DNA of 64,000 nucleotides from Tubulanus polymorphus (GCF_964204645.1 NC_134033.1:15068155-15132154); one strand, 5' to 3'. Positions 11,277-22,633 are shown, counted from the stretch's first letter. A program made the numbers and translations. Notes: a model not told the origin generated them from the letters alone.

Positions 11277-11727
11277 CTGCAACTGTGGATATTACATATA
11301 TATATATAAACACTTCATTATCAATTATATATATATATATATATATATATAAATATTTATCGTGAAAATGTTCATTTTTCAAAATTATGGACCCTAAAAA
11401 AATGTTAGATTTTTCTAAAACACGATGCAGGTGGCGCTAGTCGTCCTGATCGACCGAACGACGACGACGGATTTTTCCGACGGAGAAGCCAAAAATAAAC
11501 ATGCTGAAAAGCTTTCTTAACGACTAACGAAAAAACCATTGAATTCCATTGGATTCGAATCCCACTGACGTACACACATATACAACATGGTTTAACTACA
11601 CGACTGATTTTATATCAACGCACTTTTCAAGGGGGGGGGGTATAAAACGTGATCTCACACGTTTTGTCAGATTTACGCACAGACTACGGAGGGTCGCGCT
11701 TCTTTCGGCCCATTTAACAAATCCCCT

Positions 11728-11834
11728 GGGGCCGGTTTTATAGACTGGTATTACCTTTAGTCCGGGGGCTAACTCGATTCATTATCAATTGAGTTAGCCC
11801 CCCCGGGTTAAAGGTAATACCAGTCTATAAAACC
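11728..11834. mobile_element. Palindromic MITE, 'ggttttatagactggtattacc' family
   Basis: Near-perfect inverted repeat: ccggttttatagactggtat... and ...ataccagtctataaaacc around a short attcattatcaatt centre. Other copies lie at 38891-38990 and 41475-41591, with a fragment at 45447-45490. Confidence 0.8.
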
Positions 11835-12072
11835 AAGTTTTCCCTGATTTTTCTATGCGAATTCGAAAAATTCAATCAGAGTCAATCAAGGTCAGAGAAA
11901 TTTCTAGGTTTCAAATGTTACAATTCATCCATTTTTCATTGAATCACGAATTCATAAAGAAATACACGGTCAATAGCATTATTCGAATTCCTTGAGTTTT
12001 CCACAGTTTTGGTAAAATACGTCAGTTTCCCCAGATTCCCTCAGTTTTCCAGATCAGTGGCGCCACCCTGCT
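11832..12072. mobile_element. hAT-like dispersed element copy
   Basis: Carries the family signatures 'cagagaaatttctaggtttc', 'ggtcaatagcatta' and the 'agtggcgccaccctg' right end. Confidence 0.6.
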
Positions 12073-12418
12073 ACATCTCAACGGTAGCTTTCAAATCATC
12101 GAAAATGAATAAGGCAATCACAACCGCGTTCTTTTATTGCTAAGCGGTTTTGATGATGACTAGCCGATCAGACGTAGCCCGGTAAACATGCAATCGTGCG
12201 TACATCTAAACCTGACTACGACTTCAATAAACGCATGCCTCAAACATTCGCTGAACGACGAATACTTCCACAACGCAACAATCGACCATAAAACTCATTA
12301 GCTTTTAAAAAACTTTAGAACGAAAGACTAGTTCGAATCAGTAAGATCGCAATATCCGAAATGAAACGATCAATGTAGAATCCCGCCATTTTTCAAACGA
12401 GTAAAAAGTTAAAATACT

Positions 12419-12655
12419 CGAAATATTTCTGGTGGCTCCTGCCGCTCTTCTTCAGTCTAAAGTGATAATAAATACACAGTGAATATCGAATAAGACATGA
12501 AAGATCGTCCTCGTAATTCAGTACTCTAGTCTACACCTGAAAACCTAACTATGAGCAGTGATTCGTATTCTATTCTATATTCACTGTGTATTTCATGTTT
12601 CATTATATTTAGAGTGAAGAAGGGTGGTAGGAACCGCCCGAGATATTTCTAAGTT
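12419..12655. mobile_element. Foldback element in dlg intron
   Basis: The left arm 'gaaatatttctggtggctcctgccgctc...' at 12420-12490 is the inverted counterpart of '...ggtggtaggaaccgcccgagatatttc' at 12575-12655. Both include 'aatacacagtgaat'. Confidence 0.55.
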
Positions 12656-12707
12656 TTTGAATAAAATTTTCAGTCTTTCAACAATCATGGGATTTTACAT
12701 TTATAAG

Positions 12708-12843
12708 TCAGGGGCCAGTTACTCAAAAGTCGGTTAGAGTTAACCAGTGTATAGTTGACATAGTGACAATTAAAATTCAATTGCTACTACGGTATTTAAC
12801 CGCTGGTTATCTGCATCCAACTTTTGAGTAACTGCAGCCCCTG
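12708..12843. mobile_element. Palindromic MITE, 'ggggccagttactcaa' family
   Basis: Ends ggggccagttactcaaaagt and acttttgagtaactgcagcccc are inverted copies. A related full copy is at 31041-31170. Confidence 0.7.
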
Positions 12844-13251
12844 GTTTGTTGAACACGACGAAAAAAAAAATGCCTTTTTTCCGAATATTAGCAACACGTA
12901 AAATTAGACATCTACCAAAATTGATGCGGGGTGGAATTTGAACTGGGTTTTCCCCGCGCGTTCTCCAACACCGCGTAAAATACAACAACTATTAGTACAG
13001 GTGGCGCTCCGAACAACGCAACAGAGTTTAATGAAATACGTAACATAAACATCGCGTGGCGGGGACTGACTGACTGACTGACCTTCCTCCGGGATCCGTG
13101 ATTTAAACCCTGAATATAATTCAACAACTTAAAAATATCAGCACTCAAAAACGGAAAACGCACGAACGAAAGAAATTAAATAAAACATCACCGTCTGATC
13201 TAACATGCTACTTATTCACGACACTTCTCGAGCGTTGCATTTAATATTCAC

Positions 13252-13384
13252 TTCAAACGCGGGCGTAGTTCGACCTGCGATCGGTTGTGTAACCCAGAAT
13301 GTAGTCCAGAATCTAGTCCAGAATGTAGTCCGCGTGCGAATAGTGTTACCGGCAGTCGCGAGGTCCACCTACGCCCGGTTCAAG
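13252..13384. mobile_element. Short relative of the GC-rich TIR element
   Basis: Ends cgggcgtagttcgacc and ggtccacctacgcccg are inverted, and the interior has 'atgtagtccagaat' repeats. Same family as 10433-10724. Confidence 0.6.
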
Positions 13385-13914
13385 TTTTACTGTTACGGGT
13401 TTACATTTTTAACTCATGGCCCAGTATCAAGAGAAAATCATGATAGGATAATCGCATTTATTTCTGATCTCCCAACCTGCCACCGTGGATACTACAGAGG
13501 CCAGAGAAGATCGAGAAACTCTACAGTTACTACGATTTGAATGAACTGTGAATTAACGAGAGACCAGTGACTAATGACAGCTTTCACCAAATCGGCCGAC
13601 GCATCAACCAGCAAATACTCATAAGGAGTGTATAGAGCAAGCCTTTCCACGGCGGGCCGACTACAAATCCCCCAACAGACATTCTCAACCAGTTGTGAAT
13701 AGTTGAGGCTAATTCCAGTCTAAATGAATATCATTAAGAGATTTTTCAAATAAACTTTGAAGATTCAAAACGTAAGAAGACAATAACAGTTGTTTGAATC
13801 AACATCGTGGGGCTTCTCTTAATGATACTCTCGAATAGATCGATAACAGTAGCTCCCCCTGGTGAATAATCATGTAACGGTAACTCCCCCTGGTGTATTT
13901 ATTGAGGAACTTAC

Positions 13915-14023
13915 GTTCATCGGCGCTGACGTCTATTTCGCTGCCGCTCTGATCCTTGCTCTTCTTAAATCCTAGTTTCTTCGACAACGAAAAGTTCTTT
14001 TTCTTCTTTTCTATCGTAGCTAC
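13915..14023 (-). CDS. dlg1: dlg exon, HOOK region (KKKKNFSLSKKLGFKKSK...)
   Basis: A 109-nt exon, VATIEKKKKNFSLSKKLG then FKKSKDQSGSEIDVSADE. The basic stretch followed by KSKDQS and an acidic tail matches the HOOK/I-segment of Discs-large (KKKNF.FS.KFPF.K in fly and man), a site for protein 4.1 and calmodulin binding in relatives. Acceptor tgtttag, donor GAAC|gtaagt. In vertebrates this part is alternatively spliced. Confidence 0.92.
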
Positions 14024-14176
14024 CTAAACACAACGAGAACAACAGAAACTATAAACAAACTCCTGTAGAACACGGCGGGCTTCGATCGGTCTCTACCGAT
14101 TGCCGAATACTCTTCTAGCACGTGTGCGTTTGGACCAGAATTCTATTTTTGAAGTAAAAACCAACAATTACAATCT

Positions 14177-14310
14177 ATTTTTATAATCTATAAACCTGAT
14201 AGAAGCGGCCGGTAGAGTTTGTAATCTGTAAACCTGATAGAAGCGGCCGGTAGAGAGTTTGTAATCTGTAAACCTGATAGAATCGGCCGATAGAGAGTTT
14301 GTAATCCAGA
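14177..14310. repeat. Minisatellite, three ~45-bp units
   Basis: Units read 'ataaacctgatagaagcggccggtagag...tttgtaatct'. It sits 65 bp inside the intron after the exon ending at 14376. Confidence 0.85.
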
Positions 14311-14375
14311 ATCGATATTCCTAAACTAGAATACGCACAATCGAAACCAGCCTTTGCGTGCGGGTTTAAACTCAC

Positions 14376-14439
14376 CTTTTCTTGGCTTTTGCCTTGGAAT
14401 TTTACATTCTTTAATCTTGAACGTTCTTTTTTCTCGACC
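14376..14439 (-). CDS. dlg1: dlg exon, post-SH3 (VEKKERSRLKNVKF...)
   Basis: A 64-nt exon encoding VEKKERSRLKNVKFQGKSQ-EK. It matches the RVEKKERARLKTVKF segment that follows the SH3 domain in Discs-large. Its first G completes Arg (AG|G). Donor AAG|gtgagt, acceptor ttttcag. Confidence 0.94.
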
Positions 14440-14834
14440 CTGAAAATCGTAATTTGAATACAAGGTTAAAGAGGCCCGAAAGCATTGACACTAATTTTAT
14501 GAAATCGAAACAATGGGATACTGGCAACGCTACTGTGGCAAGTGAGGATTCAGCGATAATCCCATCAGGATCGCAGGACGACTGCGCTTCAATTTCTTCT
14601 ACATTTCAATCAAATTCTAATCTATTTTTCTGGTAAACTAATCAAAACCATACACTGAGTAAAGGGAATCTTATATCCGACGATTTATTTGATAATTTTC
14701 GTACTTGGAAGCTTAAAAATCAAGTTCAAATTCCATTGAAAATGAACTGATTTTCACTACGAATCACCCAGCGCTTTGTTGCGCCATCTGGTGGCACCGG
14801 TACCGATGAAAAAACGAATTCAGTAATCTCGTAC

Positions 14835-15011
14835 CTCTTTTTACTGGGAATGATACCGAGTCCTTCTTCGTCTCCGTCTGGCGTTAGTCTAGTCGCCTGC
14901 CACCAGTCGTCGTCGCTAGCGTTGGTTACGTGTAAGATATCGCCATAATGGAATGCTAGTCCTTTACTCGGTAAACCGCTGTCTTTAGTTGGATCATAGT
15001 CGAATAACGCT
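14835..15011 (-). CDS. dlg1: dlg exon, SH3 domain
   Basis: A 177-nt exon with [37 protein letters not shown] and [14 protein letters not shown], the WW pair and the IIPSK end are the SH3 landmarks. The long [11 protein letters not shown]-loop is typical of MAGUKs, whose SH3 packs on the GuK domain rather than binding PxxP ligands. Donor AG|gtacga, acceptor tttttcag. Confidence 0.97.
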
Positions 15012-15130
15012 CTGAAAAACGAAATTCATAGAATATACATGAATATATTTGTTAATAACTTATCTTTAATTCCAAGGCAAGTTCTGAAGGTCTGAAAAGT
15101 GCTATCAGTAGCAAATTGAATTTTTTTCAG

Positions 15131-15600
15131 TAACTTTTCTTTGAAATATGAAAGAAAATGTTCAAATTAATCAGTAATCAACAGTAAGACCCTCAGTAAA
15201 ATCTTTCATATTTCTGTTCAAATCAATCAGTAATCAACAGTAAGACCCTCAGTAACATCCTTCATATTTCTGTTCAAATTAATCAGTAATCAACAGTAAG
15301 AACCTCAGTAACATCTTTCATATTTCTGTTCAAATTAATCAGTAATCAACAGTAAGACCCTCAGTAACATCCTTCATATTTCTGTTCAAATTAATCAGTA
15401 ATCAACAGTAAGACCCTCAGTAACATCTTTCATATTTCTGTTCAAATTAATCAGTAATCAACAGTAAGACCCTCAGTAACATCTTTCATATTTCTGTTCA
15501 AATTAATCAACAGTAAGACCTTTAGTAACATCTTTCATATTTCTGTTCTAATTATCAGTAATCAACAGTAAGACCCTCAGTAACATCTTTCTTATTTCTG
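15131..15600. repeat. Minisatellite, ~8 units of ~57 bp
   Basis: Units 'catatttctgttcaaattaa' + 'tcagtaatcaacagtaagac' + 'cctcagtaacatctttcat' repeat with few changes between two dlg exons. Confidence 0.9.
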
Positions 15601-15764
15601 TACATATTGAACAAATCAAATCAGTATTTCTCATTATAAAATAGTAACAAATACTGACAATCAGGAACAGTTGGCAGCTATACATTCAAGGGTAAGAAGG
15701 AAATTTGATAGTTAATCCATAATTCTAATTGGTTCACGCTGTAGTGAGGGAGCATCAATTTTAC

Positions 15765-15867
15765 CTGACGAATAACGTTCGTTTCTGTGTGGTTCGTAAT
15801 GAGCCCGTACTCGTGTTTAACATCTGCTCCCTGAGATCGTGTATTTTCGCCTCAAATAGATTATACT
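15765..15867 (-). CDS. dlg1: dlg exon between PDZ3 and SH3
   Basis: A 103-nt exon encoding [20 protein letters not shown] then [25 protein letters not shown] and GSLRT.QKR.L(Y/F)VR are strict Discs-large signatures. Acceptor aattcag, donor AG|gtaaaa; split codons give E at the start and R at the end. Confidence 0.97.
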
Positions 15868-16069
15868 CTGAATTGGAAAAAACACACATTAAATCATACG
15901 GATATTAAATCTAGGGATAGTGGAACTCGGGCCAGTTTTCACTCGATTCAGGGGATAGAGCTCATTGAAGAACCAATGACGAAGAAACTCTGCCACGACA
16001 AGGATTCAAACTCACTCATTGACTGATGGGAAAATGGCTTTAGATGGTTTTCAGTTATCCATCATCGAC

Positions 16070-16303
16070 AATCAAGAAACTTTTGAGTTTTCCATGCGAT
16101 TACACAAAATCAGAGCGAATCAGAGAAATTTCTAGGTTTGAAATGTTACAATTCATTCCATTCTAATTGAATCATTTATTGATAAAGAAACACATGGTCA
16201 ATAGCATTAAGCGAATTTCCTGAGTTTCACAATCAGAATTTGTCAATGATTTTTTCAAGAATTTCTAGATATCCTGAGTTTTCCAGGTCAGTGGCCATCC
16301 TGT
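16070..16303. mobile_element. hAT-like dispersed element copy
   Basis: Contains 'cagagaaatttctaggtttg', 'cacatggtcaatagcatta' and 'ggtcagtggccatcctg'. Confidence 0.55.
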
Positions 16304-16552
16304 TTGTCACTGCATGGATTCCAACCGATGAACCCTGGATTGATGAGAGGCCAGTGACTGATGGCTTCAACCGCACTGCTGCATGTCTATACATTTATCC
16401 AAAACTGATCCTAATTTCATACTGATGATAGGAGGCAAAACGACGACGTCGTTTATCAGACAGACAGGTCACCGTATATCACCTATCATCACACGCCATA
16501 TACACTGATCGTAAAATCAATAGAAATCTAGTTTAAATGGTAATCAGTGTAA

Positions 16553-16588
16553 GGGGAGGAGGGAGGAGGGGGAGGGGGAGGGGGAAGA
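16553..16588 (+). other. G-rich tract with quadruplex potential
   Basis: Five or more runs of three to five G separated by single A or AGGA spacers. Confidence 0.55.
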
Positions 16589-16654
16589 GATATCAATCAC
16601 TCACTGATCGGCCCGTCGTTTTATTCTTATTACGTTACTAATGATGTCTGCAAC

Positions 16655-17046
16655 CAGACTTACTGGGAACCAGTCAAGTATACGCAGGAAACCAGTCCCA
16701 TATCGATATATATACACTGGAAACCAGTCTTACTGGGAACCAGTCTCATATAACACTGGAGACCAGTCTCATGTACTATACTGGAAACCAGTCTCATATA
16801 CTACACTGGAAACCAGTCTCATATATTATACTGAGAACCAGTCTCATATATTATACTGGGAACCAGTCTCATATATTACACTGGAAACCAGTCTTATGTA
16901 CTATACTGGACACCAGTCTCATATATTATACTGGGAACCAGTCTCATATATTATGCTGGAAACCAGTCTTATGTATTATACTGGACACCAGTCTCATATA
17001 TTATACTGGGAACCAGTCTCATATATTATGCTGGAAACCAGTCTTA
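16655..17046. repeat. Minisatellite, ~13 units of ~30 bp
   Basis: Units 'actgg(g/a)aaccagtctcatatatta' end 15 bp before the splice donor of the second PDZ3 exon (17062). Open frames across it are artefacts. Confidence 0.9.
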
Positions 17047-17061
17047 AGAATTGTCGCTTAC

Positions 17062-17164
17062 CTTCTGGCTTATACTGAGCAATTATTTCCACAGCTTCTG
17101 GCGCCCCCTTCAGGGCAGCCGCTGCATCTTCATGTGTAGCCTGCTGCAAGTCGACTCCATTGAC
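17062..17164 (-). CDS. dlg1: dlg exon, second half of PDZ3
   Basis: A 103-nt exon with [20 protein letters not shown] and [16 protein letters not shown], the His at the start of helix B ([10 protein letters not shown]), and AQY.PEEY define PDZ3 of Discs-large. Phase 0 in, phase 1 out (G|gtaagc). Confidence 0.96.
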
Positions 17165-17344
17165 CTGTGTACAATCAAAATTAACATTATTGTATCAGCA
17201 TCTTTACAAATCCCTTTACGACATCATCAAATCATCAATGAAGTGAATGTAGTTTAGGTGTCCCTGATCATAACCGTGATCCTTTGTGATACTAGCGCCA
17301 CCAAGTGGATCTAAACTGCAGTCTCACCACGATGTTAAACTTAC

Positions 17345-17502
17345 CTTCAATAGTTGATCGCCTCTGTGTAGTTCGCCGCTCAAATCAGCCGGACCGCCGG
17401 CTAAAATAAACGACACAAATATCCCTTCTCCATCTTCACCTCCGACTATATTGAATCCCAAACCAGTCGATGCTTTCTTCAAAATAATCTTCCTGGGCTC
17501 TC
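17345..17502 (-). CDS. dlg1: dlg exon, first half of PDZ3, with one-base insertion
   Basis: [16 protein letters not shown], then [20 protein letters not shown] and [16 protein letters not shown] form the carboxylate-binding half of PDZ3. Acceptor tttttcag, donor AAG|gtaagt. The exon is 158 nt, but the protein needs 157: the homopolymer at 17460-17463 (TTTT on the coding strand, inside the GLGF codons) has one T too many, and as read the frame stops soon after. Everything around it is intact and conserved, so an assembly or sequencing indel is the likely cause. Confidence 0.9.
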
Positions 17503-17572
17503 TGAAAAATATAATATCAAAATCCCATGCTTAAACTTAATCAGGTATGTTTGTTTCATCAAAACCTTGTAC

Positions 17573-17900
17573 ACACATGAAGTGATGATGTCACCTAAGA
17601 CGCCCTCAAAGTGATGAGGTCACGGAAGACACGAAAAAAGTGATGATGCTGAAGTCACCCAAAAAGTGATATCACCAAAGACACCCACAAAGTGATGATG
17701 TCACCAAAGACACCCACTAAGAGATGATATCACCAGATACCCACAAAGGGATGATGACACCAAAGACACCCACAGAGTGATATTGTCACTGAAGGCACCC
17801 GCAAAGTGATGATGTCAATAAAGGCACCTACAAAGTGATGATTACACCAAAGATACCCACAAAGTGATGATGTCACCAAAGACACGCACATAGAGTGGTG
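17573..17900. repeat. Minisatellite, ~10 units of ~31 bp
   Basis: Units 'aaagtgatgatgtcaccaa' + 'agacacccac' in the intron just upstream of PDZ3. Confidence 0.85.
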
Positions 17901-18431
17901 ACATCACTTATGTCCATGTACTCATTCTAAAAGGTCATTTTTAGCTTATGCATAAACCGTTGATATCATGATACGTGTTATACCCATAGATAAGTGACAT
18001 CACCAGTATACGCGTATATGAGCAGCAGATTTGTATGTCGGATTATTGGTATTGATCGCAATGCTGTTTTATCCCTGTACCAGAGAATAGAACACGATTT
18101 ATACCCGAGCAGCCTGTACATTCTGAGAACAGCACAGCTCAGCGCTATATACACACACACTATACTAGCAGCTATTCTTTTCATGTTGTTTACACAATCC
18201 ATAACTAACTCGAATAATTTTATAAAATCAAATCATGAAATCCTCAAACATATGAAGTCCTGATGAGATGAAAGTAAATAACCTCCAGTTTATTTCTATT
18301 TGTTCAAATATCCTGTATCATTTGTTGAGGTTTGACCTGGTCAGTAAGTGAGGGAGGAGAATGACCAAGACAGGGGGTCGATATTAACCATGTGGGGGCA
18401 AAGCGATGGGTTGTGGAGGAACCAGATATAT

Positions 18432-18625
18432 ATCTACTCTATCAGATAGTCAGGTAAATAAGATATACTACTTGATCAGGAGAGTGGTAGGGGTAGGTTT
18501 AGGAAGTATAGTCAGGTAGATAAACTACTTGATCAGGAGAGTGGCAGGGGTAGGTTTGGGAAGTATAGTCAGGTAGATATACAACTGGGCGTGGAGTGTG
18601 GCAGGGGTAGGTTTGGGAAGTAGGT
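18432..18625. repeat. Minisatellite, three ~60-bp units
   Basis: Units 'agtcaggtagata...' + 'gagtggcaggggtaggttt' + 'gggaagtat' end about 12 bp inside the intron after the 18638 donor. Confidence 0.8.
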
Positions 18626-18637
18626 TTTAGGTTTTAC

Positions 18638-18702
18638 CTGGTCAATAAATCCGGATCCTGTCGCGGTCTATGATGATTAATCCTAGTTGTTGACGACGAC
18701 AT
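18638..18702 (-). CDS. dlg1: dlg alternative start exon or 45-nt cassette before PDZ3
   Basis: From ATG at 18702 the exon reads MSSSTTRINHHRPRQDPDLL-T and ends AG|gtaaaa, giving ...DLLTREPRK when joined to the PDZ3 exon. An in-frame TAA lies 16 codons upstream, so it can be a first exon. Alternatively the acceptor caacaactag|G at 18683 makes a 45-nt internal exon in the right phase to follow the linker exon at 29188. The LLTREPRK junction resembles the D-I-T-R-E-P-R-(K/T) found in fly and human proteins. Both uses are inferred from sequence only. Confidence 0.65.
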
Positions 18703-20149
18703 TATCAACAACAATCGAAGAACACGATATTGAAAAGAATCACTCAATTAACGAAACGACAGTTGCTGCACACAATCAGAGAATGGCGAATGTATTTACA
18801 ACAGATCACCGCAATCATCGTCGAAACACGCAGCGTCGCAACTTGTAAATATAACATAAAATCCCACATTAAGAACGAAAAATAGAGTCCGAAATGTTTC
18901 CTTGAGCTGATTGATTATGTTTGCTGTTATCACTTTATCCTAATCATGGTCATCTTCAAGAATATCAATGTCATAACAAAACTATAAGACACATGTACAT
19001 ATTCTCAGTTCTAGATTGTATGTACATATACCTAATCATTTCTTTCGTAACTTCGATACTCCTGAAGATGACTATCTAGGACTAAGTCAAAGCGTGAAAA
19101 ATAAATTATGAGACATATAAACATATTCTTGGCTTGTATATATACCTCATAATTATTTTGTAACATAAGTATTCCCGAAGGTGACTGTCTCGGAAAAAGT
19201 CGAAACGTTGAAAATAAGTTATGGATTGTATATATACCTCACAATCTTTTTTGCAAACCTTAATATTCCCGAAGATGATGAAAATAAATCTTTGAAAGGA
19301 AACCTGTTCAGGCCCTTTTATCTTTCCGAATGTGGGATTTAATAAGATCACCGAACATCGCGCTCACAGTTAGAGAGAGAGAGAGAGAGTTTTAATGAAG
19401 CCTGTCAAACTGTGATTACAAACAGATCGATAATCATTCCATTTCTTCGAATCCCCGATAAATCACTACGACGACGACAACGTCGACGCAACAATCGCGA
19501 TCGATTAATATCCGTAACCGTAGTAACGATTCCGCTGAAACAACGACAGCTACTGGAGATCTCCAGTGTTTTTTTTTCTCTATTGAAGTACGTGTTTAGA
19601 ACAAACCGATAAGGCTTTGGTTTTATTTATTTTAGAGGCCGCTGAAACCGGTTTACGTAGTACATAAACGAACGCAACGATTTAGATTTCCATCGATGGA
19701 ACAGCGTAGATATATTCCGACGAGATTATTCCAGCGTTTGACGGTGAAAATGGCACCACAATTCAGACGCTGTCGACAATGACTCCCTGACTGCGAGTGG
19801 CTGTATCATCGAGCTCGTTTATTGACCGGTGAATCTAATTAAGTAGATACCGAATCGTAGAGAATCTAACGAATACTCGACGAGCGACAGTCACTCAACA
19901 TCACTGATAATCCGATCGCTAATCACTAATCCATCTGTAACTTGCTTCAGATGACGGAGACAGTTGACAATCGACTGACTGAAGACCGACCGATTCTCTA
20001 TCTATCTATCTATTCATTCATATCCACCTACGCTGCCACAGCCTGCTCTGTGTGAGTAAACTGCGCTCACTTTAATCATCCTCTCCGTAACTACAGATCG
20101 ATGCTACGCATTGATTTCATCAACGTCCTCCGCTGTATCCGAGTGACTG

Positions 20150-20275
20150 TTCACAGAGTTTACCACTGCTTGTCGAGTTTACCACTACTCACAGAGTTTA
20201 CCGCTACTCACAGAGCATACCGCTACTCACAGAGTTTACCGCTACTCACAGTGTATACTGCTACTCATGAGAGTT
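20150..20275. repeat. Short tandem repeat, ~19-bp units
   Basis: Repeated 'ctactcacagagtttaccg' with small changes, about six units. Confidence 0.8.
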
Positions 20276-21084
20276 ACCGCCCACGCAATGACGTACCGCA
20301 CAAAAAAAATTCCATATAAATTTCCACAACAACTTCCCGCGAGCGTAAATACACACCGCGTATGATGATCTTCAGCACTGGCGTTACTGCACCGATGACA
20401 ATGACGAAGAGGAGAAAGAGAATGATGACTGATGCGGTGAGTAAGAGGAGTGTACGGTGTGTGTTGAGGAGATACAGGTAGCAGCAGTCAGTCAGTCAGT
20501 CACTACCGACGCAGCAGCAGCAGCAGCAGCAACAGCAGCTACCACACGGATTATCCATCTATAAATCAATAATCACCGATCGGATCAATACATTCCTGCT
20601 CCGTATGTTTGTCTTCTGCCGCTCCAGCTGGAGCGCTACACCGATCATAATATCACTCCAATCAATTACACCTTACATAACCGTAACCGATAAGGGTAAT
20701 TCCTCTGTAAGGTAAGCGCGCGATTTATTCCAAACGAACGAACGAGACAGCCATACACATTGTATATTACAATTTATTTGACCTTTAAGAGAGAGAGAGG
20801 GAGAGAGACAGACAGAGAGGAGGCAGGGAGCGCGCAGACGCACAGCTATACCGCCGGTATTAACGTATACTCGATCACCGCTCTTTGATGTTGAATACGT
20901 GAATGACTAAATGAATTCACAATCGCGTAAAACCGAATGAATCTTCATTCAGCGGGAGACGTTTTTTTTTTTAAGAAAAAAAAATTACACGTAAACGGAA
21001 ATTCCGAATTCTTGTTCAAGCAGCGACGGAAAACCCCTCATCAACGGAGCATTGCGGAAAAAATCTACGGAAGAAAGCATCCTA

Positions 21085-21505
21085 AACTTTATAGAAGACT
21101 GCAATCCTAAAGAGGTTAACCTAACAGAGGTCAGACCTGACACGGAGGTCACCGCTGACCTCTCAGGGCGAACTATATCATTATTTAAGTAATGCATAAG
21201 GTTTGAGCCAGAAGTTATCCCATAGATGTCACCACTGACCTCTCTGGATGAACTATATCGTTACCTTAGTAAGGCATAGGGTTTAAGCCAAAGGTTAACC
21301 TCGCAGAGGTCACCCCTGACCTCTGTGTATGAACTCTATCATTACCTAACTAAGGCATAAGGTTTGAGCTAGAGGTTGCCCTCGCAGGCCACAACTGACC
21401 TCTCTCGATGAACTTTATCAATACCATAATAGGGCAAGAGGTCTGACCTAGTTATCCTTGACCTCTATCGGGTCAACGGAAAAATATTCGACCTCTTTGA
21501 GAGGT
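21085..21505. repeat. Minisatellite, ~4 units of ~90 bp
   Basis: Units share 'cagaggtcacccctgacctc', 'gaactatatcattacctta' and 'aaggcataaggtttgagcca'. Confidence 0.8.
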
Positions 21506-21884
21506 TTATCCTTATTTCCCTAGTGTTTATATACATAACTGCATAAAAAACATTTTATTTGTTTGACTGACATATATATATATATCTCTCAGATCGAGAG
21601 ACATGCGTCTATAAATAAAAATCAATAAGCTATATTGATTATCAATAAAGGCTACTGTTTTAAACAGCAGGCTGTATGTATGCGAACCGGGGCGCGTGGT
21701 ATACTTTAGGATACAAAACAGGGTGGAGTTTCGATAAAACATGTCTCAGGCGTCCGTACGAACCGCTTAAAAAATCCCCACTGTTAGTTATCGCTTAAGA
21801 AGCCCTTCCTTAAGTATGTATACAAAATTTTGATTTTCGATCCCCCAACCACCCTCCCCCTCGAGTCAACAATTTCGAGCATTA

Positions 21885-22105
21885 TCTACATGGAAAGAAG
21901 TGGTCAATGAGCCATGTTCAGTGTTCTCCGCATGCTGGAATTTTGAAGGAGCTGAATTCATTGTGAAGTGTATGACATTGTGGCTGTTGAAGTAGCGAGG
22001 CTTTCGATCATACCGAAAAATACAGAAAATTGAAGCATCTTCTATTTTTCACAGTCACTCAATATTGACATCCACTCTGTTAGGGGCAGCAGATATTTTA
22101 TAAGA
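21885..22105 (+). repeat. Dispersed repeat, family also at 38.2 and 52.3 kb
   Basis: 'cattgtggctgttgaagtag', 'ctttcgatcataccgaaaaa' and 'gaagcatcttctatttttca' recur at 52325-52540 in the same orientation and at about 38180-38405 inverted. It has no coding content. Confidence 0.7.
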
Positions 22106-22338
22106 AATGAATGACCTGCAGATTATTGGTGGTTATGAAAATGAAAGGGGTCACCTGTAGTGAAGAACACGAATGTAAGGTCTGCCAGAAATCAGAATTC
22201 AACCCTTTGATTGCGAAACCGGGTCTGGAACTTCTTTTTTTAAACAAAATTTTGAAGATTTTGATCTTGATATAGGGACTAGCCCTTCATATTCATTTGA
22301 AGGATCTGATATTATGCTCATTTTTGGCGTGTCCTTTT

Positions 22339-22556
22339 CCAGGGTGACCACTTAATGCCAATTTACAATTTTTCCATGCTCTAACACAAAATCCCCCTGA
22401 GTGAATCCTCGGTTTAAACTGTTACCATTTATTTTTCTTTGAGTCACATAAAAAAACATGCAGTCAATAGCATTTCATCGAAATTCCCAGAGTTTTCTAG
22501 GTTTTTATGTAAAATTTGTCAAATTCCGCGAGTTTTCCAGGTCACTGGCCACCCAG
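22339..22556. mobile_element. hAT-like dispersed element copy
   Basis: Bounded by 'cagggtgaccacttaa' and 'ggtcactggccaccc', with the shared 'gcagtcaatagcatt' and 'gagttttctaggttttt' interior. Confidence 0.65.
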
Positions 22557-22633
22557 CTTACAAACCCAGCACTTACGTCTGCCAGGAATGGAACAGGGGG
22601 GGTTAGCGTAATACATCTCTCGTAATACTTTAC

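Larger units (their letters stand above)
9500..13914 (-). other. dlg1: dlg intron(s) between HOOK and GuK hinge
   Basis: Holds the microexon at 11247 and several mobile elements listed separately. It also holds a (TA)n near 11325-11351, a foldback element at 12419-12655 and a ~120-bp palindromic element at 12708-12843. No other exon is seen. Confidence 0.6.
18703..22633 (-). other. dlg1: dlg intron sequence, repeats only
   Basis: Contains three diverged copies of a 'cccgaag(a/g)tgactgtc...gtcgaaacgttgaaaata' segment (about 18955-19300), short tandem arrays near 20150 and 21085, and dispersed elements near 21885 and 22339. A hydrophobic minus-strand frame near 20345-20500 has no start codon and is not called. 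Confidence 0.5.

Noticed and set aside
16641-17139. Frames with repeated YWEPVSYI or TGNQSHIL peptides
   Set aside because: Antisense to the dlg transcript and produced by the 30-bp minisatellite next to PDZ3.
20340-20500. Minus-strand hydrophobic stretch like a transmembrane helix (IILFLLFVIVIG)
   Set aside because: No ATG in frame after the upstream stop, and no clear acceptor; probably chance from TTC/CTC-rich sequence.
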